This document shows positions 13,793 through 22,210 of a DNA stretch of 28,274 nucleotides, piece by piece. How positions within the stretch are numbered: position 1 is the first letter of the stretch; the number at the start of each line of letters is the position of its first letter. Origin of the DNA: Tannerella sp. (lineage in GTDB: Bacteria; Bacteroidota; Bacteroidia; Bacteroidales; Tannerellaceae); contig JAITAY010000037.1 of the NCBI GenBank assembly GCA_031283915.1, positions 1 to 28,274 on the forward strand. Direction: 5' to 3'. A program made the translations under genes and the position numbers. The notes under the pieces were generated by a model. It did not search any database. It saw only the letters and a list, made by a program, of their open reading frames with translations, and was not told the DNA's origin.

Positions 13793-15637
13793 ATGAATTT
13801 GCCGAAAGGACATTATTTACAGGACAAGAAGTATCAACTTGGCGATGTGATCGGCCAGGGGGGATTTGGTATCACCTACATGGGCACCTGGAGCACGGAA
13901 GTGAAAGGTGAATTGGGGACGGTGCGAACTGACGTGCCTATATGTATCAAAGAATATTTTTTCAAAGACTACTGCTTTCGGGACAAGGTGACTCAACATG
14001 TTCGCATTCATTCCAAAACCGGACAAAGTCTTTTCAACAAGTTCAAGGAAAAACTGATTAAGGAAGCGAAAATCCTTTCGGAAGTTCATCACCCTTTTGT
14101 AGTCAACGTATTGGAAGTGTTTGAAGAAAACAACACAGCTTACATTGCAATGGAACACATTCAGGGTTGTTCGCTGAAATACATGCTGGATACGCAAGGT
14201 CCTCTGCCGGAAAAAAAAGTCCTGAAATACATCTACCAGATAGGCCAGGCACTCAACTTTGTACATCAAAAGAATATCCTGCATCTGGACGTCAAGCCCA
14301 GCAATATCCTGATTGACAAACGAAACAATGCACGGTTGATTGATTTTGGCGTTAGCAAACGCTATGACATTGAACAGCAGGAAACAAGTACGACCCTTCT
14401 GACGCTCTCCAAGGGATTTGCCTCCATCGAACAGTATGACGACGAGGGAATACAGTGTTTTTCACCTCGCCCAGACATCTATTCGCTGGGCGCGACCATG
14501 TACAATTTGCTGACGGGCGTCATCCCGACTGAGTCTATTTTACGTGCAACCAAACCGCTGGCAAAACCTTCGGAATTGAACAAAGCGATTACGCCCAAGA
14601 CGGAAGAAGTGATTCTCAAGGCGATGAAAGTGAATCCGGCCGAGCGTTATTTGACTATCCGGCAAATGATTGACGGACTGGATATCCCGTCTTATTTTGA
14701 GGAAGCAGAAAATACATTGCAGGAGACGAATGCGGGAACACTGTCTCCATCCGGCGACGAAGACAGCACGGCCTACGCCTCCACGCCTGTCCCGCGACCG
14801 ATTGATTCCGAACAGACGGAGGTGACTCACCCGGATATTAGACGTATCCGGAAAAAGAAGAGACGGCGTGTGATGATTCCGCTGATTATCTTTATGTTTG
14901 CATTTGTCGGGTATGTGGTTGCGTACATATTCGGATGGAACGAATTGCCGGGGACGACTCGGAGAGGCGCCAATTCCGGCAACGAAATCGCGATGCCTCA
15001 ACCATCGGCCAATACAGAGATAGAAACACCTAACCAGGAGAAACAGCAAGCGGAAACCACAACAACGACAACACCGTTGCAAACGCTTCCTCCGGCTGTT
15101 CCTGAAACTGACCCCAAAAAAGTAGCAGAAAAGGAAGCAACGGCGAAAAAAGAAGCGGAAGAGCGTTTGTTGGCCGAGCAGCGAGACATGTCGGCAATGG
15201 ATGTAACGGAAGTCACGCTGTCGTCCGAAGAAATCAGCGAAAAATACAATGCGTTGATTGCAAGCGGAAAGTCAAAGATGGAACAGAAAAATTATACGGA
15301 AGCAAAAAAAGATTTCGAGAAGGCAAGCGAACTGAAAATGACGGAGGAGACTTCACGATTGCACCTCGAATGTATCGAAAAAGAAGAAGATCAAAAGATT
15401 GCTAAACGTAAGGAAATGTATGAAATGAAGATGACCTTTGGAAATTATACGATTGTCCGCAATAAGTCGACTAAATTATTTGGTGCAATTGATTCGAGAG
15501 GAGAAGAAAAAATAAAATGTATCTATCTGACTGTAGGTATTTCATCGAATGGACGGGCATTTGAACGGGAAGACGGGAAGTATGATATTTATAATGCAGA
15601 AGGTTTGCGGATTGTTGACGGTGTAACTACTTATTAA
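13793..15637 (+). CDS. Membrane Ser/Thr protein kinase with periplasmic TPR/WG-like tail
   Basis: Hanks-type kinase at residues 14-300: glycine loop VIGQGGFGITY (19-29), catalytic Lys in ICIKEYF (Lys53), catalytic loop HLDVKPSNIL (164-173, Asp166), DFG at 184-186 and SPRPDIYSLG near 224-233. All catalytic residues are present. A low-complexity linker and a basic patch (RKKKRRR) precede one transmembrane helix at about 359-381. The periplasmic part holds a Pro/Thr-rich spacer, a short Lys/Glu/Ala coiled coil, a TPR-like unit (GKSKMEQKNYTEAKKDFEKA) and a C-terminal WG-repeat-like segment (FGAIDSRGEEKIKC). This suits a receptor kinase sensing envelope state. It is followed after 14 bases by an outer-membrane protein gene and then a lipoprotein gene. 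Confidence 0.93.
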   Translation: MNLPKGHYLQDKKYQLGDVIGQGGFGITYMGTWSTEVKGELGTVRTDVPICIKEYFFKDYCFRDKVTQHVRIHSKTGQSLFNKFKEKLIKEAKILSEVHHPFVVNVLEVFEENNTAYIAMEHIQGCSLKYMLDTQGPLPEKKVLKYIYQIGQALNFVHQKNILHLDVKPSNILIDKRNNARLIDFGVSKRYDIEQQETSTTLLTLSKGFASIEQYDDEGIQCFSPRPDIYSLGATMYNLLTGVIPTESILRATKPLAKPSELNKAITPKTEEVILKAMKVNPAERYLTIRQMIDGLDIPSYFEEAENTLQETNAGTLSPSGDEDSTAYASTPVPRPIDSEQTEVTHPDIRRIRKKKRRRVMIPLIIFMFAFVGYVVAYIFGWNELPGTTRRGANSGNEIAMPQPSANTEIETPNQEKQQAETTTTTTPLQTLPPAVPETDPKKVAEKEATAKKEAEERLLAEQRDMSAMDVTEVTLSSEEISEKYNALIASGKSKMEQKNYTEAKKDFEKASELKMTEETSRLHLECIEKEEDQKIAKRKEMYEMKMTFGNYTIVRNKSTKLFGAIDSRGEEKIKCIYLTVGISSNGRAFEREDGKYDIYNAEGLRIVDGVTTY

Positions 15638-15651
15638 AAAGGAAAACGCGC

Positions 15652-16602
15652 ATGAAACGATTGGTATTATGGAGTTTGCTGATATTTCCATTCTGTGTAC
15701 AGGCACAGCAACAAACGGAATATAATCAGAAAGGCGATGAAGCGATGAGACGAAAGGATTATCAGGATGCGAAGATGTGGTACGAAGAAGGTGTTTCTTA
15801 TTGTGACCCATACAGTATCAATCAGTTGACAGCCATCTGGGTGAAAGAAGAAAGTATGCACTCGTCCATGGGGCCGGTGATGAACAAATGCCTCAATTGC
15901 CTGAACAGCATGGCTATCTCCAAGAAGGATACGCTCGCAATGAAAAAACTGATTCTTTTTTATACGGAAGGCATCGGCACAGCCAAAGATGAAAATTCAG
16001 CCAATTCGTGGCGAGAGATGTTGACGCAGCTTCGCAGCCCCTATCCTCCTGTCTCTCGCCCCCATAAACCACGCGAAAAGATGAAATTTTTTGTCGGATA
16101 TTCCTCCCTGCCATCGGTTGCACCGTACGGCATACAAATAGCTGGTACAGGCGCAGTAGGCTGGTATGTGCGGGTGCGTACCAATATGGTTTTTCCCCGT
16201 AATACGGAACTCAACGGTGAAAAGATTGAATATACCAATAGTCGTATTCCCGTATTTGACGCCCGGGATGAGACGTATCGTTACTTGTCTGGAATCCAGA
16301 AAAGTTTATGGATGGGGACGGCCGGTCTGGTTTTCAAAATTGCACCGGCGATCCGTCTGTCAGCCGGCGCTGGATACGTGCAGTACGAGGAGGCCTATGA
16401 ATACGAGAAAATTGACAGGACTACAGGCATACCGGGCGAGAGAGGCTGGACGGGAAATAAAGATATTTCATACCGGAACGTGGCCATTGATGTGGATGCA
16501 ATGTTTGTTTTCGGAAAAAGGTTCTACGGGACAGCCGGATGCAGTGTATTGAATCTGAAATATGTCTATCCAAGTGTCGGTGTCGGTATTTTTTTGAACT
16601 GA
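15652..16602 (+). CDS. TPR-containing outer-membrane protein with beta-barrel-like C-terminus
   Basis: A 316-residue exported protein with a signal peptide at 1-19 (MKRLVLWSLL, cleavage after VQA). Residues 20-130 include a TPR/Sel1-like stretch (YNQKGDEAMRRKDYQDAKMW). From about residue 145 the sequence is alternating hydrophobic/aromatic strands rich in Gly and Tyr (FFVGYSSLPS, GTAGLVFKIAPAIRLSAGAG, YVYPSVGVGIFLN), typical of a small Bacteroidota outer-membrane barrel. It has 14-bp and 12-bp gaps to its neighbours, so it is cotranscribed with the kinase and the lipoprotein. The periplasmic TPR region could contact the periplasmic tail of the kinase, which is inference. No close named family is recognised. 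Confidence 0.85.
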   Translation: MKRLVLWSLLIFPFCVQAQQQTEYNQKGDEAMRRKDYQDAKMWYEEGVSYCDPYSINQLTAIWVKEESMHSSMGPVMNKCLNCLNSMAISKKDTLAMKKLILFYTEGIGTAKDENSANSWREMLTQLRSPYPPVSRPHKPREKMKFFVGYSSLPSVAPYGIQIAGTGAVGWYVRVRTNMVFPRNTELNGEKIEYTNSRIPVFDARDETYRYLSGIQKSLWMGTAGLVFKIAPAIRLSAGAGYVQYEEAYEYEKIDRTTGIPGERGWTGNKDISYRNVAIDVDAMFVFGKRFYGTAGCSVLNLKYVYPSVGVGIFLN

Positions 16603-16614
16603 AACAAAAGCAGG

Positions 16615-18786
16615 ATGAAAAGGGAAACTAAACGTATTGGATGGGTAGCAGGTTTGTTAATATGCATTTTGGCTGGCTGTATGGAAATCGTAAAGTTGGA
16701 TACAGATGTGAAAAATGCCCGGGCTCCGGAGTTGACAGGCATCAGTCTGCATACGAAAACAGCATCCTCCGTCACTCTGACAGCAGCCGTGATGAATGCA
16801 AACGGATATGAAGTGACGGAGCGGGGTTTTTGCTGGGATACCGACGAAATGCCCGAACGCAAAACAGGCAATTTTGTTTCAGCAGGCAAGGGGGTGGGTG
16901 AGTTCAGCGCAGCCATCGAAAATTTACAGGGAAATACGAGGTATTACATCCGACCATATGCAATCAATCAGGTAAATATTGCCTACGGCGAACAGCAAGA
17001 GATCAGAACGAATCACGGATTAGGCGCCGTCAGGACATTCGCACCCTATGATATCCATGCCACCACGGCTGTTTGTGGTGGCGTCATCCTCTCTCCAGGC
17101 GAAGGACAGATTGATGAGTTAGGCGTCTATATATCTTCATCGGCCAACATGGCAAACAAGGATTCGGTTCCAAGTGTGATGAAAGCGGATTCCTTCATAT
17201 GTAACGTTTCCCGGCTGAAACCTATGAGTACGTATTACGTGCGAGCGTATGTCAAGAATACGTTCGGTACCTTCACCGGCGATACCTGTTCCTTTACCAC
17301 TAGGGACGGCCGTCCGAAGATGGATACGGTGTCGATTATTGATCATATCAATTCCGGATATACCGACGTGACGCTGTTTTCGGCAATTCTGGATATCGGC
17401 GACGCCATGTTCATCTCACGCGGTTTCTTCTGGAGCGGATCCCCCATGCCCGATACGGCGAGTATCCTGAAAGCGGACAGTATCGTGACCACAGTCGCCG
17501 GGACGAACACCAATCTGCAGTTTGTCGGACAGTTGGAAAATCTGAAACCGCAAACGAAATATTATGTACGTTCCTTTGCAAGAAATGAATTCGGACTGGG
17601 ATTCAGTTCCGAAAAAGAATTTTACACAAAAAGTGAGATGCCGACCGTCGAGACTCTGTTGCCGGAAGCAACCGCCAATGGAACCGTCATTCTGAGCGGA
17701 AGGCTGATTGACAAGGGAAAGAGTCCGGTTACGTCGAGCGGAATATGTTATTCCACCACTATTCCCGACCCTACGCTTATGAATGGAGGGAATCGCATCG
17801 AAGTTCCGCTGGATGCATCCCAACTGATTCGTACGGAGTTTTCCGGCTGGAAGGGAAGTTTGACCTATTATGTCCGGGTATTTGCGACAAACGTAGAAGG
17901 AACTTCCTACGGAGAGGTAAAAATCCTTGAAACGCCGCGTATCTTCAGCAGCGGGCTGGCGGCATTGGGGGTATCGCTCATACAAGGTTCTCCAGCCTAT
18001 TTTTCCGTCGGCGACAAGGGATTTCTGTTGGGCGGAGACCTCGGCCCCGAATACACCAATAATTTATGGAGTTATGATGCCATGACAAACAAATGGCAAA
18101 CGTTGGCTCACTACTCTTTACTGCTGGAAGATTCCCTCAAGTGGCAGGCTGCTGCCACATATGATTCCAACGTATATTTCCTGGGAGGAATCAATCGCGC
18201 TTATGTACCGCAAAATGCGTTCATGCGGTATAATACGAGTACCAACATGTGGTATATCTATCCTGTTGGCCCGGATTCGGCCTATTCACGGGCAGGTTTT
18301 CAGTTCATGGACAAGGTCTGTTTTCTGGGAGGAATGAAAGATACGGCCAAAAATGAAGTATGGGCATTTGACGTGTTCCCGCCGAATGTCTGGTCACAAA
18401 AGGCAGATTTCCCGGTAGCGCAATACGGTGGAATTGCTGTGAACATAAGAGATACGATTTACGCAGGTTTAGGGAAAAATACGGCTGAGGTTTGCAACAA
18501 GCAATTGTGGAAATCGTCCGACCTGACTGTCTGGACGGAAGAACCTTTCTGTCCGGCAATCACGAACGGTATTTTGGCAGGAGTTGCTTATAACGGCAAC
18601 ATCTATGTCATTGACGAATCCTATTATATCATTGAATATAATCCGTCTGCCCAGCTTTGGCGTGTAAAGTCACGTCTGCCTTTATACAACCGGAATGTTC
18701 ACTGCATGTATGTATTGAATGGAACGATTTATATTGGTTTGGGAACAAACGGTCTGATTGCATACAATCCGATATGGGATAACTAA
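16615..18786 (+). CDS. Surface lipoprotein with FN3-like repeats and kelch propeller
   Basis: A 723-residue lipoprotein: signal sequence ending in lipobox LAGC (Cys22). Four FN3-like modules follow at about 35-130, 133-228, 235-340 and 341-440, each with a Bacteroidota-style pattern such as VTERGFCWDT or ISRGFFWSG followed by YYVRxxAxNxxG. Residues about 450-723 contain kelch-like repeats (LWSYDAMTNKWQTL, FMRYNTSTNMWYIY, VWAFDVFPPNVW, IIEYNPSAQLWRV) that would close a beta-propeller. This architecture is common in exposed Bacteroidota lipoproteins that bind proteins or glycans. It is the last gene of the kinase operon, and its stop is 4 bases from a mobile-element-like inverted repeat. The ligand is unknown. 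Confidence 0.9.
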   Translation: MKRETKRIGWVAGLLICILAGCMEIVKLDTDVKNARAPELTGISLHTKTASSVTLTAAVMNANGYEVTERGFCWDTDEMPERKTGNFVSAGKGVGEFSAAIENLQGNTRYYIRPYAINQVNIAYGEQQEIRTNHGLGAVRTFAPYDIHATTAVCGGVILSPGEGQIDELGVYISSSANMANKDSVPSVMKADSFICNVSRLKPMSTYYVRAYVKNTFGTFTGDTCSFTTRDGRPKMDTVSIIDHINSGYTDVTLFSAILDIGDAMFISRGFFWSGSPMPDTASILKADSIVTTVAGTNTNLQFVGQLENLKPQTKYYVRSFARNEFGLGFSSEKEFYTKSEMPTVETLLPEATANGTVILSGRLIDKGKSPVTSSGICYSTTIPDPTLMNGGNRIEVPLDASQLIRTEFSGWKGSLTYYVRVFATNVEGTSYGEVKILETPRIFSSGLAALGVSLIQGSPAYFSVGDKGFLLGGDLGPEYTNNLWSYDAMTNKWQTLAHYSLLLEDSLKWQAAATYDSNVYFLGGINRAYVPQNAFMRYNTSTNMWYIYPVGPDSAYSRAGFQFMDKVCFLGGMKDTAKNEVWAFDVFPPNVWSQKADFPVAQYGGIAVNIRDTIYAGLGKNTAEVCNKQLWKSSDLTVWTEEPFCPAITNGILAGVAYNGNIYVIDESYYIIEYNPSAQLWRVKSRLPLYNRNVHCMYVLNGTIYIGLGTNGLIAYNPIWDN

Positions 18787-18790
18787 ATAA

Positions 18791-18997
18791 GGTGGTGATT
18801 TAAAAAGTATGCTGTTATAATTGGCTGAGAAAGAATTGTCCAAAAGCAATTTTAGGGAATTGGAGTAAATATGACGAATCATATTTGTTCGGAATACAGT
18901 AAAAACGGGGAAAAACGGGAAATGGCAAAATCCGAAGTTTGCATATAGGAATCTGTTTTAAAAGCAAATACGACAGCATACTTTTTAAATCACCACC
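18791..18997. mobile_element. MITE-like element with perfect 25-bp terminal inverted repeats
   Basis: Positions 18791-18815 (starting GGTGGTGATTTAAAAAGTAT) and 18973-18997 are perfect reverse complements over 25 bp and bound a 157-bp A+T-rich interior with no coding potential. A target duplication is not clear. It begins immediately after the lipoprotein stop. It resembles a non-autonomous miniature element; an extended 3' UTR structure is the alternative. The rest of the 18787-19162 gap contains the promoter of the glycosyltransferase and a short TTGAC/GTCAA hairpin at 19106-19120. Confidence 0.65.
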
Positions 18998-19053
18998 GAT
19001 AATTCTTTTTCATCTGTTTGACTTTGGTACAGTTACCTGTTTGTACATGTTTT

Positions 19054-19085
19054 TTTGACTTGTTGCAAAATAATACGTACATTTA
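19054..19085 (+). promoter_or_regulatory. Promoter candidate of glycosyltransferase-pyrC unit
   Basis: TTTG at 19054-19057 and TACATTTA at 19078-19085 are 20 bases apart; the -7 has one mismatch to TAnnTTTG. The leader of about 75 bases contains a TTGAC-5 nt-GTCAA hairpin (19106-19120) and a 9-codon upstream ORF. Confidence 0.4.
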
Positions 19086-19140
19086 CTCGATCTTTCGAAA
19101 GGCGGTTGACACCGAGTCAAAAAGATCAACATAATTTTAA

Positions 19141-19170
19141 ATGGATAGTATAACAGTAGAAAATGGATAG
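19141..19170 (+). other. Short upstream ORF made by a duplicated start region
   Basis: The 12-mer ATGGATAGTATA occurs at 19141-19152 and again at 19163-19174. The first copy opens a 9-codon frame ending in TAG at 19168-19170, out of frame with and overlapping the true start at 19163. It could be a leader peptide or simply a small tandem duplication. No amino acid bias suggests attenuation. Confidence 0.4.
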
Positions 19171-19900
19171 TATAGTAATTATTCCGACTTACAATGAGAA
19201 GGAAAACATTGAGAATATCATCCGGGCAGTATTCGGATTGAAGAAAATATTTCATATCCTGGTTGTTGACGACAGTTCGCCCGATGGCACGGCAACCATT
19301 GTGAAAACGCTGCAACAGGAGTTCCCGGATCGTCTTTTCCTGATGGAAAGGGCAGGGAAGCATGGTTTGGGAACGGCGTATATCTGTGGATTCAAGTGGT
19401 CTATCGAACACGGATATGACTTTGTCTTCGAGATGGACGCCGATTTCAGTCACGATCCGAAAGACTTGCCGCGTCTTTACGCCGCCTGCAAGGACAAGGG
19501 TGCGGACGTGGCTGTCGGGTCGCGCTACTGTGAAGGCGTGAATGTGGTGAACTGGCCCCTGGGACGGGTACTGATGTCATACGGCGCTTCCGTATACGTA
19601 CGCTTGGTGACGGGCTTGAAAATACACGATACGACCGCCGGCTTCAAGTGCTATCGCCGGGAGGTGCTGGAAACTATTGAATTGGATAAAATTCATTTCA
19701 AAGGATATGCATTTCAGATTGAGATGAAATTCACAGCCCGCAAATGCGGATTCAAGATTGTGGAAGTACCGATTATCTTCATTAATCGTGTGCTGGGCAC
19801 CTCCAAAATGAATTCTTCCATTTTCGGGGAAGCCTTGTTTGGCGTGTTGAAACTGAAATGGTGGAGTTTTTCGCGTAAATATCCGAAAAAGAAAGCGTAA
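19163..19900 (+). CDS. Family 2 glycosyltransferase, polyprenol-phosphate mannosyltransferase-like (DPM1 type)
   Basis: Transfers a sugar, typically mannose, from a nucleotide sugar to a polyprenyl phosphate on the cytoplasmic face of the membrane. The GT-A fold motifs are clear: IIPTYNEKENI (6-16), VVDDSSPDGTA (34-44), metal-binding MDADFSHDP (91-99), GSRYCEG and TTAGFKCYRREVLE. At 245 residues it is the soluble dolichol-phosphate-mannose-synthase type without C-terminal membrane helices. The start at 19163 is fixed because the upstream ATG at 19141 meets a stop. Only 4 bases separate its stop from the pyrC start, so they are cotranscribed. Sugar specificity is inferred, not shown. Confidence 0.92.
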   Translation: MDSIVIIPTYNEKENIENIIRAVFGLKKIFHILVVDDSSPDGTATIVKTLQQEFPDRLFLMERAGKHGLGTAYICGFKWSIEHGYDFVFEMDADFSHDPKDLPRLYAACKDKGADVAVGSRYCEGVNVVNWPLGRVLMSYGASVYVRLVTGLKIHDTTAGFKCYRREVLETIELDKIHFKGYAFQIEMKFTARKCGFKIVEVPIIFINRVLGTSKMNSSIFGEALFGVLKLKWWSFSRKYPKKKA

Positions 19901-19904
19901 GCGG

Positions 19905-21248
19905 ATGAATACGCTGATTGAGAACGCACAGATTATCAATGAGGGACGTACCTTTGCGGGATCGGTGCTGATTTCGGGAGAATACATTGTTGCCGTCTGC
20001 GAAGGCGAAGCGCGACCGGTCGAAGCGGTCGGTGCGCAGATTGTGGACGCACGCGGGAAATGGCTCCTGCCGGGCGTCATCGACGATCAGGTACATTTCC
20101 GGGAACCGGGGCTGACACATAAAGGGTCACTGGCCAGCGAAAGCCGCGCGGCAGTGGCCGGCGGCGTAACGTCGTACATGGACATGCCCAATACTAATCC
20201 GCAAACAACTACACTGGAACAGTTGGAATGGAAATTCCGACGTGCAACCGAAGTCTCGTCGGCCAATTATTCTTTTTACTTTGGCGGGACAAACGACAAT
20301 CTGACGGAACTTCATCGGCTTGACCGTACGTGTATCCCTGGCCTGAAACTTTTTTTAGGATCATCCACCGGAAACATGCTGATAGATGATCCGGAGACCC
20401 TGCGCCGATTTTTTTCCGAAACCGACTTACTGATTGCCGTTCATGCCGAAAAGGAAGAAATAATCCGGCGCAACAGAGCGTATTATCTGAATTTATATGA
20501 TAAAGAGGCGCTAGATATCTCGTTTCATCCCCGTATTCGGAATGAAGAAGCCTGTTATGCTTCGTCGGCCGAAGCGGTAGAACTGGCCGTATCATTGGGC
20601 ACGCGGTTACACCTCCTGCACCTCTCCACGGCGAAGGAATTGAATCTGCTAAACAACCGGATCCCCTTGCGAGAAAAGCAAATTACCGGAGAAGTTTGCG
20701 TGCATCACCTTTGGTTTTCCGATGAAGATTATGCGACGCGGGGCAACCGCATCAAATGGAATCCGGCCATCAAGACGGCCGCCGATCGCACCGCCTTGCG
20801 CGCTTCCCTGAACGATAACACAATGGATATCGTAGCCACCGACCATGCACCTCATCTCATGGCGGAGAAAACAGGCGATTGCCTGACGGCCGCTTCCGGC
20901 GGCCCAATGATTCAGCATTCGCTTGTCGCCATGCTCGAACTGGCTTTGCAGGGCGTGTTTACGAAGGAGAGAGTGGTAGAAAAGATGGCGCATCATCCGG
21001 CCGACCTCTTCCGCATCGACCGGAGGGGGTATATCCGCCCTGGCTACTATGCTGATTTGGTATTGATTGATCCGCAGGACACATGGACGGTATCCAGTGA
21101 AAGCCTGTTATATCAATGTAATTGGTCTCCGCTGGAAGGGCAGGTATTTCATTCCCGCGTATGGAAAACATTCGTTAACGGACAACCGGTTTACGCCGAC
21201 GGAAAAATCAGTGACGGCGTACGCGGAATGGCTCTGAAATATGTATGA
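19905..21248 (+). CDS. pyrC: Dihydroorotase
   Basis: Catalyses reversible cyclisation of N-carbamoyl-L-aspartate to dihydroorotate in pyrimidine synthesis. A 447-residue amidohydrolase with PGVIDDQVHFREPGLTHKG (56-74), MDMPNTNPQ (92-100), the carboxylated-lysine segment GLKLFLGSSTGN (Lys148), AVHAEKE (His179), LLHLST (His238) and ATDHAPH (catalytic Asp312). The usual His-x-His of the first metal motif reads Gln-x-His (DDQVHF). I recall the same reading in other Bacteroidales dihydroorotases, so it is probably lineage-typical rather than inactivating. It follows the glycosyltransferase by 4 bases. The relic of a transposase lies immediately downstream. Confidence 0.93.
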   Translation: MNTLIENAQIINEGRTFAGSVLISGEYIVAVCEGEARPVEAVGAQIVDARGKWLLPGVIDDQVHFREPGLTHKGSLASESRAAVAGGVTSYMDMPNTNPQTTTLEQLEWKFRRATEVSSANYSFYFGGTNDNLTELHRLDRTCIPGLKLFLGSSTGNMLIDDPETLRRFFSETDLLIAVHAEKEEIIRRNRAYYLNLYDKEALDISFHPRIRNEEACYASSAEAVELAVSLGTRLHLLHLSTAKELNLLNNRIPLREKQITGEVCVHHLWFSDEDYATRGNRIKWNPAIKTAADRTALRASLNDNTMDIVATDHAPHLMAEKTGDCLTAASGGPMIQHSLVAMLELALQGVFTKERVVEKMAHHPADLFRIDRRGYIRPGYYADLVLIDPQDTWTVSSESLLYQCNWSPLEGQVFHSRVWKTFVNGQPVYADGKISDGVRGMALKYV

Positions 21249-21332
21249 CGGAAAAATAACGGTCTTATACTCAAAAGGAATTAATTTGCAAAAGCCAAAT
21301 AAAAACAAACGGTTAAATCTTTTATTGAGGTG

Positions 21333-21917
21333 CTATGAAAAATAACCGGCTGTGCGATAGAGAAAGAAATCTTTGTCTTTCAATCCATAGTTTTGTGTAA
21401 TGAAGCGTTGCATTTTACCGTTTAGCCGTTCCGCTTTAGCGTTTGTTGTCCCCAGTCTGAAGTAATTGATAATCTGTACTTCGTGCTTGCGCAGCATTTT
21501 ATAATCTGATGAGCTGCAATGTGGGTTAACACTTTGGGCGAAAATTGCGCTTATCCCGTCCTCGCCTATTCGTTTGCGAAAATGAACAAAATCGCTCGGG
21601 TCATAAGGAAATTTATGCTCAAAAAACACTCCGCCGCAGAAGTACTGAAAGTAGGGGTTACTTTCCCGGGCAAACGGTATTTTCTCATCTCCAGGATTGT
21701 ACAAATGTTTTAGTATCAACACTCCAACCATTAGCCGAAGGGGCATTGACGGGCGACCGTTGTGTTCGGTGCAGTGCTTTTTAAACGCTTCATCAAAGTA
21801 CTTCCAGTCAATGCTGTCGGCAAGTAACGTCAGTTCGTGCTGCGGATTTATCAAGTCCGCCAGGCGGGTGCGAAAAAGTTCACGATGGTCATCCTGGTGC
21901 CATTTTCCTGTCATCAT
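21333..21917 (-). pseudogene. Chimeric transposase relic (IS5/IS1182-type head, ISL3-type tail)
   Basis: An uninterrupted 194-codon frame that joins pieces of two transposases. Residues 1 to about 128 resemble the N-terminal DUF772 region of IS5/IS1182 transposases (GRPSMPLRLMVGVLILKHLY, DPSDFVHFRKRIGEDGI). From about residue 137 the sequence matches the C-terminal end of ISL3-like transposases (IINYFRLGTTNAKAERLNGK, then NYGLKDKDFFLYRTAGYFS). The junction lies near 21510-21537. The DDE catalytic centre of both families is missing, so it cannot be an active transposase. No clear terminal inverted repeats were found around it. Confidence 0.75.
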
Positions 21918-22210
21918 TTTCCGGTTTTATGCCGCAAAGTCACAAAAAACGGTTGATTTTACCAAACTTTTTTGTGCTTATTTTATTGATGTCCAGTAGA
22001 ATAATTTATTTATAAGGATTGACTATTTATACGGATTTCTTTGAACACGTGCCTTTTGTCTTATCCCTGTCTTACTTTGTCTGCATAGCCTGTTTAAGAC
22101 TATAAGTCCCCGCCGGGACTTGGGCTGACTCATTCTCCATTACGGTTGACTTTTTTTATTTCCCGTTCCCTACAATACCCTAAAATATCGTCCGAACATA
22201 CGGTCGAAAA
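21918..22210. other. Intergenic A+T-rich stretch with one short hairpin
   Basis: No gene is visible. A perfect 7-bp inverted repeat, AAGTCCC-CGCC-GGGACTT, is at 22104-22121 without a T-tract. The rest is A+T-rich spacer between the transposase relic and the 21-bp array. Confidence 0.5.
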
